DNA of 57,073 bases, taken from IMG/VR virus record IMGVR_UViG_3300036860_000377, positions 1 through 57,073 of that record; one strand, written 5' to 3'. This stretch comes from a virus. Positions 41,227-48,530 of the stretch are shown one piece after another; positions within the stretch are counted from its first letter, which is position 1, and each line of letters begins with the position of its first letter. The notes under the pieces were generated by a model that made no database searches, was not told where the DNA came from, and was given only the letters and a program-made list of their open reading frames with translations. A program made the translations under genes and the position numbers.

Positions 41227-43757
41227 TCGACGACTACCGTGCGTTCCTCGAGGCCAAGGCCGTGCTCGCGCCGCAGGCCGGCTTTACGGTGGAGGATGCC
41301 GAGATTCATCCGCTGCTGAAGCCGCATCAGCGCGTGATGGTGCGATGGGCGGTGGCCGGTGGACGGCGCGCTATCTTCGCCGCCTTCGGACTCGGCAAGA
41401 CCATGATTCAGATCGAGGCGGTGCGGCTGACGCTCTCGCGGATGGGTGGACGCGGGCTCATTGTGCTCCCGCTCGGCGTTCGTCAGGAGTTCACGCGCGA
41501 CGCGGCCAAGATCGGTGTCCCACTCACGTTCATCCGGCGCATCGAAGAGGCGGCGGACCCGACGGGTATCTATCTCACCAACTACGAGACCGTACGCGAC
41601 GGCAAGCTGGATGCCACCCAGTTCTCCGTCACGAGTCTCGACGAGGCCTCGACGCTGCGAGGGTTCGGCGGCACCAAGACCTTCCGCCAATTCATGCGCC
41701 TGTTCGAGGGGTCCGGGAAGTTCCGGTTCGTGGCCACGGCGACGCCAGATCCGAATGAGTATATCGAGCTGCTTGCCTACGCGGCCTTTCTCGACGTGAT
41801 GGACGTCGGCCAGGCCAAGACCAGATTCTTCAAGCGCGATAGTGAGCACGCCGATGCTCTGACGATCCATCCGCACAAGGAACGCGAGTTCTGGCTGTGG
41901 GTGTCGTCGTGGGCGCTCTTCGTTCAGCGGCCGAGCGATCTGGGATTCTCCGACGAAGGCTACGCGCTCCCGCCCATGACGGTCCGCTGGCACGAACTGC
42001 CGAGCGATCACGCGCAGGCGGGCCAAGAATCAGACGGCCAGGCCAGGATGTTCCGCAGTGCGGCCTATGGTGTCAGCGATGCCGCCCGGGAGAAGCGGGA
42101 CACGCTGCCGGCGCGGATCGAGAAGCTCCTGGCACTGCGTGCCGAGGACCCGGGCGCGCATCGCGTGATCTGGCACGACCTCGAGGCCGAGCGCCACGCG
42201 ATCGAACGGGCGATGCCCGAGGCCGTGTCGGTCTACGGCAACCAAGACCTTGGGAATCGTGAGGCCGCCATCATCGCGTTCTCCGACGGCGAGATTGCCG
42301 AGCTGGCGGCCAAACCCGTCATCGCTGGGAGCGGCTGTAACTTTCAACGGTTCTGTGCGTGGGCTATCTTTCTCGGGATCGGCTTCAAATTCAATGACTT
42401 CATTCAGGCCGTTCACAGGATTCACCGTTTTCTGCAGGAGCGGCCGGTGCGTATTGACCTGATCTACACAGAAGCGGAGCGGCCGATCCGCCAGATCCTC
42501 GAGGCGAAGTGGGCGCGGCACGTCGGCCAGGCAGAGAAGATGGGCGCGCTCATCCGGGAATACGGGCTCGCGGAGGCGGCCATCGTCGGAGCGATGCGGC
42601 GCAGCATCGGCGTGGAACGCGCGGAGGTTGCGGGCGAGATGTACCAGCTCATCAATGGCGATGCCGTGGAGGAGACGCGGGCGATGCATGACGGCATCGC
42701 GGACCTTATCATCACGTCGATCCCGTTCGCGAGCCAGTACGAGTACACGCCGAGTTACAACGATTTCGGCCATACGGACGACAACGCGCACTTCTGGCAA
42801 CAGATGGACTTCCTCACGCCGCACTTGCTGCGCGTCCTCGAGCCCGGGCGCGTCTGTGTCATCCACGTCAAGGATCGAGTGACGCCAGGTGGCTTGACGG
42901 GGCTCGGATTTCAGACTGTGCAGCCATTCCACGCTGAGGCGATCGCTCATTACCGGCAACATGGCTTTGCCTACCTCGGCATGAAGACCGTCGTGACCGA
43001 CGTCGTGCGCGAGAACAATCAAACCTATCGTCTCGGCTGGACGGAGCAATGTAAGGACGGGTCGCGGATGGGGTGCGGCATGCCGGAATATCTGCTGCTG
43101 TTTCGCAAGCCGCCGACGGACGCGACGAACGGATACGCCGACGTGCCGGTGGTGAAAGACAAGAAACTCTGGCGCGGAGATCACTGGGACCACGAGAACG
43201 GCTACAGCCGGGCGCGCTGGCAACTCGATGCCCATGGATTCATGCGCTCGAACGGGAATCGACTGCTGGCACCTGATGAGTTGGTCGGGCTCCCGGCGGA
43301 TCAGGCATTCAAACGATACCGCGAGCACTCGCGGTCAACCGTCTATGACTTTGAGCATCACGTCGCGTGCGGCGAAGCACGCGAGTCGGCGCGCCAGCTC
43401 CCGCCGTCGTTCATGCTGCTCCCGCCGCAATCATGGCATCCGGATGTCTGGACCGACGTGGCGAGAATGCGGACGCTCAATATGATGCAGGAGCGGCGCG
43501 GCCAGCAAATGCATCTGTGTCCTCTTCAGTTTGATATCGTCGAGCGGCTGATCGCGCAATTCAGCATGCCGGCCGAGACGATCTTCGATCCCTTCGCGGG
43601 GCTCATGACGGTTCCGTATTGCGCCGTGAAGATGGGGCGCCATGGCGTCGGCGTCGAGCTCAGCCCGACCTACTACGCGGATGGGGTGCGGTACGTCGAA
43701 GCCATGGCACGAGAGATCGCGATGCCGACGCTCTTCGATCTGGCGCCCCGCCCATGA
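41223..43757 (+). CDS. SF2 helicase fused to a DNA methyltransferase, 844 aa
   Basis: Residues about 30-450 form an SF2/SNF2-type helicase: AFGLGKT (Walker A, about 55-61), SLDEAS (motif II, about 138-143), TATPDP (motif III, about 173) and QAVHRIHRF (motif VI, about 394-402). Residues about 470-840 form an N4/N6 amino-methyltransferase: ITSIPFASQYEY (motif IV, about 497-508) and IFDPFAGLMTV (motif I, about 786-796) with GVELSP after it, the beta-class order. Motif IV reads SIPF where SPPY or SPPF is usual. Such fusions may track along DNA and methylate to dodge restriction. It starts at TTG 41223. Confidence 0.8.
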   Translation: MIDDYRAFLEAKAVLAPQAGFTVEDAEIHPLLKPHQRVMVRWAVAGGRRAIFAAFGLGKTMIQIEAVRLTLSRMGGRGLIVLPLGVRQEFTRDAAKIGVPLTFIRRIEEAADPTGIYLTNYETVRDGKLDATQFSVTSLDEASTLRGFGGTKTFRQFMRLFEGSGKFRFVATATPDPNEYIELLAYAAFLDVMDVGQAKTRFFKRDSEHADALTIHPHKEREFWLWVSSWALFVQRPSDLGFSDEGYALPPMTVRWHELPSDHAQAGQESDGQARMFRSAAYGVSDAAREKRDTLPARIEKLLALRAEDPGAHRVIWHDLEAERHAIERAMPEAVSVYGNQDLGNREAAIIAFSDGEIAELAAKPVIAGSGCNFQRFCAWAIFLGIGFKFNDFIQAVHRIHRFLQERPVRIDLIYTEAERPIRQILEAKWARHVGQAEKMGALIREYGLAEAAIVGAMRRSIGVERAEVAGEMYQLINGDAVEETRAMHDGIADLIITSIPFASQYEYTPSYNDFGHTDDNAHFWQQMDFLTPHLLRVLEPGRVCVIHVKDRVTPGGLTGLGFQTVQPFHAEAIAHYRQHGFAYLGMKTVVTDVVRENNQTYRLGWTEQCKDGSRMGCGMPEYLLLFRKPPTDATNGYADVPVVKDKKLWRGDHWDHENGYSRARWQLDAHGFMRSNGNRLLAPDELVGLPADQAFKRYREHSRSTVYDFEHHVACGEARESARQLPPSFMLLPPQSWHPDVWTDVARMRTLNMMQERRGQQMHLCPLQFDIVERLIAQFSMPAETIFDPFAGLMTVPYCAVKMGRHGVGVELSPTYYADGVRYVEAMAREIAMPTLFDLAPRP
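43739..43757 (+). repeat. 19-bp direct repeat, first copy
   Basis: This copy encodes the LAPRP-stop end of the helicase-methyltransferase gene plus the next ATG. The exact second copy is at 44452-44470, where it does the same for the C5 methyltransferase. Confidence 0.9.
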
Positions 43758-44470
43758 CTGTGAACGGCCCACTCATCCTCAGCATCTTTCCTGGTCTCGA
43801 CCTCTTGGGCCGCGCCTTCGAGGAGGAATGGCCGGAGGCGTGTATCGTGCGTGGCCCTGATCTCCTCTGGGGCGGGGACATCAAGCGCTTTCACCCACCG
43901 GCCGGGAAGTTCGACGGCGTGATCGGCGGGCCACCGTGTCAGTTCGCATCAATCGGGAATCGCGGCCCCAATCGTATCATCACGGCGGAGAATCTAACTC
44001 CGGAGTTAGAGCGCTGCGTGGCAGCTGCCGAGCCCGAATGGTTCCTAATGGAGAACGTCCCGCCGGCGCCCCTACCTGAAGTTGCGGGCTACATCGTCAA
44101 GGACATCCTGCTCCAGAATCGGTGGCTCGGCCAGGCTCAGCAGCGGCAACGCCGATTCTCCTTCGGCACGCACGACGGGCGGGAGTTGCACGTGCAGCTC
44201 GCGGCACTCGAATCAATCGAGCGCGAGTACGCCGTCCTAGCGACGGAGCATAAAGGGCAGACCCACCCAGGAGCGAAAGGTCGCAAGCGCTATCTGAAGG
44301 GGCGGCCGCTCTCGCGTCGGTGTGAACTCCAGGGATTGCCCGCGGATTTCGCTGACCGCCTTCCGTTTACGGACAAATGGCGCGGCATCGTCATCGGCAA
44401 CGGCGTCCCGCTTGCGATGGGCCGGGCCATCGCGAACGCCGTGAAGCGCGCTCTGGCGCCCCGCCCATGA
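43754..44470 (+). CDS. C5 cytosine DNA methyltransferase, 238 aa
   Basis: Motifs are in order: LSIFPGLDLLGRAFEEE (I), GVIGGPPCQFAS (IV, catalytic Cys about 62), MENVPP (VI, about 99) and QQRQRRFSFG (VIII, about 130). The target-recognition region is short, so the protein is small for the family but complete. It would methylate cytosine in phage DNA as a shield against host restriction; no partner nuclease is next to it. The gene is flanked by 19-bp direct repeats. Confidence 0.85.
   Translation: MTVNGPLILSIFPGLDLLGRAFEEEWPEACIVRGPDLLWGGDIKRFHPPAGKFDGVIGGPPCQFASIGNRGPNRIITAENLTPELERCVAAAEPEWFLMENVPPAPLPEVAGYIVKDILLQNRWLGQAQQRQRRFSFGTHDGRELHVQLAALESIEREYAVLATEHKGQTHPGAKGRKRYLKGRPLSRRCELQGLPADFADRLPFTDKWRGIVIGNGVPLAMGRAIANAVKRALAPRP
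44452..44470 (+). repeat. 19-bp direct repeat, second copy
   Basis: Identical to 43739-43757 and in the same position relative to stop and start codons. Together the copies bracket the C5 methyltransferase gene. Confidence 0.9.
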
Positions 44471-44532
44471 TCGCGGAGCTGGAGATTGCTGAGCACAAGG
44501 CGCGCCCCGCGTCGCGGAGAGGGAAGCGGTGA
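44467..44532 (+). CDS. Possible 21-aa leader peptide
   Basis: An ATGA overlap opens a 21-codon frame that ends with a TGATG overlap onto the next gene. It is basic and may only serve translational coupling. Confidence 0.3.
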   Translation: MIAELEIAEHKARPASRRGKR

Positions 44533-44663
44533 TGTTTGAGCACGAGCGGATTGTGGAGATGGAGTGCGGCTGCCGCTATGATACGGGGACTGGAATCCGT
44601 ACAGCGCCCTGTGAGGACCATCGCGACTGGCCGCCGGTGACCACCGCGCGGAGGCGGGGATGA
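44532..44663 (+). CDS. Cys-containing mini-protein, 43 aa
   Basis: TGATG start. The product has CGCRY and a later Cys and His (PCEDH), one possible metal site. Its stop overlaps the next ATG. Confidence 0.5.
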   Translation: MFEHERIVEMECGCRYDTGTGIRTAPCEDHRDWPPVTTARRRG

Positions 44664-44842
44664 CGTGCAACGAGTGCAATAAGCCGATCGGGGAAGGCGA
44701 GCCGATGGTGGTGCTTTACATCGCGCTGAACGAGATACCTCAACGTGAGACGTTCACCGGGATCGTCTGGCATCCAGCGTGTGCGCCCGCCGAGCGAAGC
44801 CATCTTCTCGATGAAGCGGAGCAGATCAGCCATGCAGCCTGA
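44660..44842 (+). CDS. Zinc-binding mini-protein, 60 aa
   Basis: CNECNKPIGEGE near the start and HPACAP near residue 39 resemble a half LIM or treble-clef finger. Unknown role. Confidence 0.55.
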   Translation: MTCNECNKPIGEGEPMVVLYIALNEIPQRETFTGIVWHPACAPAERSHLLDEAEQISHAA

Positions 44843-44858
44843 CCCGCCGGAGGGCGCG

Positions 44859-45353
44859 ATGAGCGAGGGGATCCACATCACGGCAACTTGCGAACACGCC
44901 GGGGATGGATTCGCGTGTACGGAGTGTATCGAGCAGGCCCTCAATGGACAACTGGCGGCGACGCTTCGTGTTCGCGAGGACGCCAACAAGTGGTTTCGCG
45001 CCTATCAGGAAGAGTTCAGCGAGAGCACGCGGCTCCGTTCTGAGGTCGCCCGCCTGAGCGAGGAGCGGGATCGCGAGAAGGCCAACGCGGAAGACGGCTA
45101 TCGCCGCGCGATTCAGGTGACGCGCCACGTCGGTGAGCAGGAGGCCGAGGTCGCCCGCCTGCGTGGGGCGCTCCAGGCAGTGTCGGACTATGCGACCGCG
45201 CCTTATCGACTTAACCAGCCGTGGTGCTATTGCCTCGTCTGTGATGCGCCGGCCGCTCAAGCATGGCGGGATGTCGCCCACGCTGAAGATTGCCCGATGC
45301 CCGCGGTAGACGCCGCCCTCGCCGCCTCCGACGCGGGCCGGGAGGGGACGTAG
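44859..45353 (+). CDS. Coiled-coil protein with Cys pairs, 164 aa
   Basis: GGAGGG before ATG 44859 decides the start; ATG 44832 in the same frame is the alternative. Early Cys residues (CEHAGDGFACTEC), a long coiled coil (about 50-110) and a late CYCLVC. The last residues (ASDAGREGT) are duplicated in the next gene. Confidence 0.6.
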   Translation: MSEGIHITATCEHAGDGFACTECIEQALNGQLAATLRVREDANKWFRAYQEEFSESTRLRSEVARLSEERDREKANAEDGYRRAIQVTRHVGEQEAEVARLRGALQAVSDYATAPYRLNQPWCYCLVCDAPAAQAWRDVAHAEDCPMPAVDAALAASDAGREGT

Positions 45354-45356
45354 ATG
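45323..45356 (+). repeat. 34-bp direct repeat, first copy
   Basis: The copy holds the end of one gene (ASDAGREGT-stop), a strong ribosome site (GGGAGGGG) and the next ATG. The second exact copy is at 45506-45539, 183 bases downstream. Confidence 0.95.
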
Positions 45357-45536
45357 CGAATAAAAGTAGCACCGAAAATGTGGCTACACGTCTGGATTCG
45401 CCATCCAGTCGCGCAGAAATATCAAGTCTGGCCTCGTGGCGTCTGGAGAGGTCTCGGCGCTGTGGGTCTTTCGGTGTATCGCCTTCAGGTTATGTTCACA
45501 TATCGCGCCTCCGACGCGGGCCGGGAGGGGACGTAG
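45354..45536 (+). CDS. Inserted small ORF, 60 aa
   Basis: The product is basic and Trp-rich (WLHVWIRHP, WPRGVWRGLG) and unlike its neighbours, and its first part is less GC-rich. It ends with the same nine residues as the gene before it because of a 34-bp direct repeat. The gene thus looks like a 183-bp insertion that kept the frame. Its function is unknown; a small peptide acting on nucleic acid or membrane is possible. Confidence 0.55.
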   Translation: MRIKVAPKMWLHVWIRHPVAQKYQVWPRGVWRGLGAVGLSVYRLQVMFTYRASDAGREGT

Positions 45537-45539
45537 ATG
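45506..45539 (+). repeat. 34-bp direct repeat, second copy
   Basis: Identical to 45323-45356, and supplies the stop, ribosome site and ATG for the junction with the gene at 45537. Confidence 0.95.
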
Positions 45540-46055
45540 AGCAAGGCGAGCGAGTGGGTTAAACAGAGAGATGAGACAAGCCGCCTACGAATCAGAGGAC
45601 GCAATGGTCGGATTCACGCGGATGTGTGCACGGATTGGCAGGGCTCATCCCCGCGTCTGCACATCAGGGATAGGGAGTTGGCTCCCGATGAGGCGCTGAC
45701 TCTCGCTCGCTGGATTGTGGATATGTTCGCAGAGCCCACCCCCGAGAGCGTGATGAACTGCGGATGTATCTCGTTCTGCTTCGTGCGCTCAAGACGTGGC
45801 GAGCGACCGGGGGCCGCTGAGGAGGAAGGAATGGACCCTGACTACAGCATCGAGGACCGCGCGATGGAAGAGTGCCCGCACGACCTCATTTCGTGCGTGG
45901 ATTGCGGTCGGCCATTCGCGTACGCGCGTGGGGATGTCGTGCCGGAACAGCGGACCGGCACGCAGAACGCGATGATCTACGCCACGATGACGTTCGGAAG
46001 CGCCGTCGAGGCGGCGCGCCCAGGAGGGGCCGCGCCCGAACAGGAGACGCCGTGA
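45537..46055 (+). CDS. Hypothetical two-part protein, 172 aa
   Basis: The first 65 residues read like a small domain (RIHADVCTDWQG, TLARWIVDMF). The second part starts near an internal ATG at 45831 that has its own strong ribosome site (GAGGAAGG) and carries CPHDLISCVDCGRPFAY, a zinc knuckle. It may be one protein or two nested products. Confidence 0.55.
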   Translation: MSKASEWVKQRDETSRLRIRGRNGRIHADVCTDWQGSSPRLHIRDRELAPDEALTLARWIVDMFAEPTPESVMNCGCISFCFVRSRRGERPGAAEEEGMDPDYSIEDRAMEECPHDLISCVDCGRPFAYARGDVVPEQRTGTQNAMIYATMTFGSAVEAARPGGAAPEQETP

Positions 46056-46087
46056 ACAGGCCAGCTGAGAGTCCACGAGGCGCCACG

Positions 46088-46399
46088 ATGAATCACACGC
46101 CAGGGCCGTGGCACGTTAGCAAGCGCAGTCACGGCGGCGCCATCTGCGGCGTCGATGGGCCGAATGGTGAATGTGTAGCCGTGATCTGGGCTGATGCCGG
46201 CGACGGCATGAAGGCCCACCTTCCCGAATGGGAAACCAATGCTCACGTGCTCGCCGCCGCGCCGGAGATGCTAGAAGCGTTGCGAGATATCCTTGAAAAG
46301 ATCGAACGCAATGAAGGGCCGCTTACCGGCCTTGAGATCTATATCCGCGATCGCGCCCAGGCCGCCTCCACCTCGTCGGCGCGTCGGAAGGTCCCATGA
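46088..46399 (+). CDS. HTPGPW-family phage protein, 103 aa
   Basis: ATG 46088 gives the usual opening MNHTPGPWHV, followed by ETNAHVLAAAPEMLEALRDI, the hallmark of a common phage protein family of unknown role. A GTG at 46052 overlapping the previous stop is the alternative start. A reverse-strand relative is at 47196-47474. Confidence 0.65.
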   Translation: MNHTPGPWHVSKRSHGGAICGVDGPNGECVAVIWADAGDGMKAHLPEWETNAHVLAAAPEMLEALRDILEKIERNEGPLTGLEIYIRDRAQAASTSSARRKVP

Positions 46400-46554
46400 G
46401 TGACCCGGAGCGGGCGGTGGACGCTGCGGAAAGAATCAGCGCCGTCGTTGACATGCACGACAACGCGGTCACGGTCTGCGGGTGTTCGTGGCCAGCGATC
46501 TGTCCCCACGTTCCAGCGCCCTCCCTCCAGGTCGCATCCGTGGACAAGGCGTGA
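46396..46554 (+). CDS. Small protein with Cys pairs, 52 aa
   Basis: ATGA overlap. CGCSWPAICPH gives a possible metal site. Unknown role. Confidence 0.45.
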   Translation: MSDPERAVDAAERISAVVDMHDNAVTVCGCSWPAICPHVPAPSLQVASVDKA

Positions 46555-46564
46555 GGAGGAAGGG

Positions 46565-46711
46565 ATGAAGAAGCATCGTTGCGGCGGCGACTTGGTACCA
46601 GCAATTGTTGCTGTCGTGGGCGAAGGTACAGCGGCGACTTTATACGAAGGATTCCGCTGTAGTCACTGCCACGGTGAGTTGATTCCCGCTGCTGAGGGGC
46701 CGGGGGCATGA
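46565..46711 (+). CDS. Zinc-ribbon mini-protein, 48 aa
   Basis: A very strong ribosome site (GAGGAGGAAGG) precedes the ATG. One early Cys (HRCGGD) and CSHCHGE near residue 32 form a possible zinc ribbon. Confidence 0.5.
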   Translation: MKKHRCGGDLVPAIVAVVGEGTAATLYEGFRCSHCHGELIPAAEGPGA

Positions 46712-47058
46712 GCGCACGCTGTCTTCGCTGCGGTGCTGGTAATGAGTGGATCGAGGGAAAAGCGACGCATCGCGCTGAGGCCGCCCCCCAGGCCAGCGGC
46801 GGGCGGGAAGATGTCGTTGTAGCAGCACGAAAGATCGCAGCGGCGTTTGGCTCTGGCAATCACCATCGTCACGTTCACGAACTCGTCGCCGCCGTCGAGA
46901 ATCTCAAAGATGACGTCCCCCGCAGCCTGACGCGGAAGGAGATCGCGACCATTACGAAGAAGACCTATTACGCGTGGCGTGCGGCGCAGCCCTATTCAGC
47001 AGTCGACACGGTCTGGATTGCCATCGCCGACGCGATCCTAGCGCGGGGGAAGGGATGA
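46708..47058 (+). CDS. Zinc-knuckle and helical domain protein, 116 aa
   Basis: CLRCGAG at the start is followed by a linker and a helical part (VVVAARKIAAAF, LTRKEIATITKKTYYAWRAAQ). Last rightward gene before the reverse-strand cluster; its stop lies next to the stop of the opposing gene. Unknown role. Confidence 0.5.
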   Translation: MSARCLRCGAGNEWIEGKATHRAEAAPQASGGREDVVVAARKIAAAFGSGNHHRHVHELVAAVENLKDDVPRSLTRKEIATITKKTYYAWRAAQPYSAVDTVWIAIADAILARGKG

Positions 47059-47199
47059 TCACGGCGGCTTCTCCTTCCTCGGCCGCCCGCCCTTCTTCCC
47101 GTTCGCGCGAACGGCGAGGGTCTTGGCAGGGGACTTCGCCTGGCCGCCTTTGCGGCCGAGTATCGCGGCAGCGTTCTGGCGTTCCTTGCGCGTGCTCAT
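47059..47199 (-). CDS. Basic mini-protein, 46 aa
   Basis: The product is Lys/Arg/Gly-rich (LGRKGGQAKSPAKTLAVR, GKKGGRPRKEK), a pattern seen in many phages and plasmids, and probably binds nucleic acid. ATGA overlap with the gene upstream on the same strand. Confidence 0.55.
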   Translation of the reverse strand: MSTRKERQNAAAILGRKGGQAKSPAKTLAVRANGKKGGRPRKEKPP

Positions 47200-47474
47200 G
47201 CTCCCTCGATCCTGGAGAGCAGGGCGCGGGCATCATCTTCCAGGCCGCGGTGAAGCGCCTTGCCGTCGGCTATCTCGACCACCTGACGAATGATCGCCAG
47301 CATCTCCGGCGCGGCGGCGATCAGACAGGCGTTGGCTTCCCGTTGCCCGTCTTCTTGTCCTTCGGCGACGGTCACAATTTCATAGCCCGACTCGCCCGGT
47401 CCGCAAACCCAGACGCCATCGCGGGCTATGTCATGTATATTCACCGTCCACGGTCCCGGCGTGTGCTTGGTCAT
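47196..47474 (-). CDS. HTPGPW-family phage protein, 92 aa (reverse strand)
   Basis: The opening MTKHTPGPWTVN and the later ANACLIAAAPEMLAII mark it as a relative of the protein at 46088-46399, about 1 kb away in the opposite direction. It lies in the middle of the reverse-strand ParB-like operon. Function unknown. Confidence 0.65.
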   Translation of the reverse strand: MTKHTPGPWTVNIHDIARDGVWVCGPGESGYEIVTVAEGQEDGQREANACLIAAAPEMLAIIRQVVEIADGKALHRGLEDDARALLSRIEGA

Positions 47475-47477
47475 GGC

Positions 47478-47840
47478 TTACCGCTCCTTGTCCATCAGCG
47501 CGACGGCGTCAGCCAAGTTCGTCTCGCCGAGGACGATACGCCGATCATCGTCATCGTGGGCGGACAGCAGCGCTTCGAGCACCTCGCCATCCGCCTGCCA
47601 GTCTGCTCCCGCCTCGATCAACAGGACGGGCACCCGGATAAGGCCCGCGGCGCGGGCGGCAGCCAGGCGGTGCGAGCCTGTAAGGGCGCGATCAGTGCCG
47701 TAGCGCACGACGAGGAGGGGTCGGCCTGCCCAGCCGCGTCGCTCCATCGCTTTGGTCAGGCGAGCCAGTTTGCGAGCGTCGCGCACCTCGTGCCGCTCCT
47801 CAATCGCGTGGGGGCTCAGCTCCGTCGCCTGGAGCACCAT
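47478..47840 (-). CDS. ParB/Srx-like nuclease-domain protein, 120 aa
   Basis: AGGAGG six bases before the ATG at 47840 decides the start; ATG 47879 is in frame upstream. The product has GRPLLVVRYGTDRALTGSHRLAAARAAG, close to the ParB N-terminal core (here read in pieces), but no helix-turn-helix DNA-binding domain. Proteins of this type are modification or regulatory enzymes in phages more often than partition proteins. It leads the reverse-strand operon. Confidence 0.7.
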   Translation of the reverse strand: MVLQATELSPHAIEERHEVRDARKLARLTKAMERRGWAGRPLLVVRYGTDRALTGSHRLAAARAAGLIRVPVLLIEAGADWQADGEVLEALLSAHDDDDRRIVLGETNLADAVALMDKER

Positions 47841-47885
47841 ACCCGCCTCCTGCCCGTGCGTCGTCATGCCCGTCGTCATGCCCTG

Positions 47886-47914
47886 AGAATATCAAAGCGC
47901 TTAGGATATTGCAA
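47886..47914 (-). promoter_or_regulatory. Reverse-strand promoter with palindrome in its spacer
   Basis: TTGCAA (47914-47909) and TATTCT (47891-47886) are 17 bases apart. A 23-base interrupted palindrome (47888-47910: arms AATATC/GATATT around AAGCGCTT) fills the spacer, so a repressor bound there would shut the operon. Confidence 0.6.
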
Positions 47915-47994
47915 GCGGAATCTTCACGCAAGATGTGGGGGCGCCGCGTGAGGAGCTACCACCGGTGGGCGCACATGCTCCAGCATGCTCCGGC

Positions 47995-48213
47995 ATGTTG
48001 GCCAAGCCCATGACTCGCCCCTGCGGCCACTGCAACGGACGCCGGCCCGTCGAGATCCTGGGCGCCAGCTCGACGTTCCCATGTCCCGCCTGCGGCGCCA
48101 TCAGCGTCCTATTTTGCCACCGCTGCGGAGCCCGCGGCGTGCCCACGGTCCAGGTCGATGACAGCCCCGAACGCCTCTGCTCGGGGTGCCGGGTGGAGAG
48201 AAAGGCGGGGTGA
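47995..48213 (+). CDS. Zinc-finger protein, 72 aa
   Basis: Four Cys-x2-Cys pairs (CGHCNG, CPACGA, CHRCGA, CSGCRV) make a double zinc ribbon. ATG 47995 or 48010 are both possible starts, with none having a clear ribosome site; a GTG at 47935 would add 20 residues. It faces the reverse operon. Confidence 0.55.
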   Translation: MLAKPMTRPCGHCNGRRPVEILGASSTFPCPACGAISVLFCHRCGARGVPTVQVDDSPERLCSGCRVERKAG

Positions 48214-48214
48214 G

Positions 48215-48490
48215 ATGAAGCCGAGCATCCGATTTGAAATCTTCAAGAGAGATGGGTTCACATGTGCGTATTGTGGGCGCCGAAGCCCCGATGTCATTCT
48301 TGAAGTTGATCATGTCCTCGCTACGGTGAACGGTGGTACCGACGATAGCGAGAACTTGGTCACCTCCTGCTGGGAGTGTAATCGCGGGAAGGCGGCACGC
48401 CGGCTCGATCAAACCGCACCCGTCATTGATGTCAAGGAGCGCGCGGAGCGCCTGGACGAACATGAGCGGCAGATCACCGAGTATGCTTGA
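48215..48490 (+). CDS. HNH nuclease (McrA type), 91 aa
   Basis: The pattern IRFEIFKRDGFTCAYCG, LEVDHVLATVNGG, DSENLVTSCWECNRGKA is the classic McrA-type HNH with both CxxC zinc pairs and the DH...N active site intact. It is a single-domain nuclease. Confidence 0.85.
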   Translation: MKPSIRFEIFKRDGFTCAYCGRRSPDVILEVDHVLATVNGGTDDSENLVTSCWECNRGKAARRLDQTAPVIDVKERAERLDEHERQITEYA

Positions 48491-48530
48491 TCCTCTTCCA
48501 GCAAGACGCCAGCCTGAGTCTGGACTATAA

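Noticed and set aside
46974-47951. 325-codon plus frame across the reverse-strand ParB-like operon
   Set aside because: The three reverse genes have family motifs, overlaps and a promoter. The plus frame has none of these.
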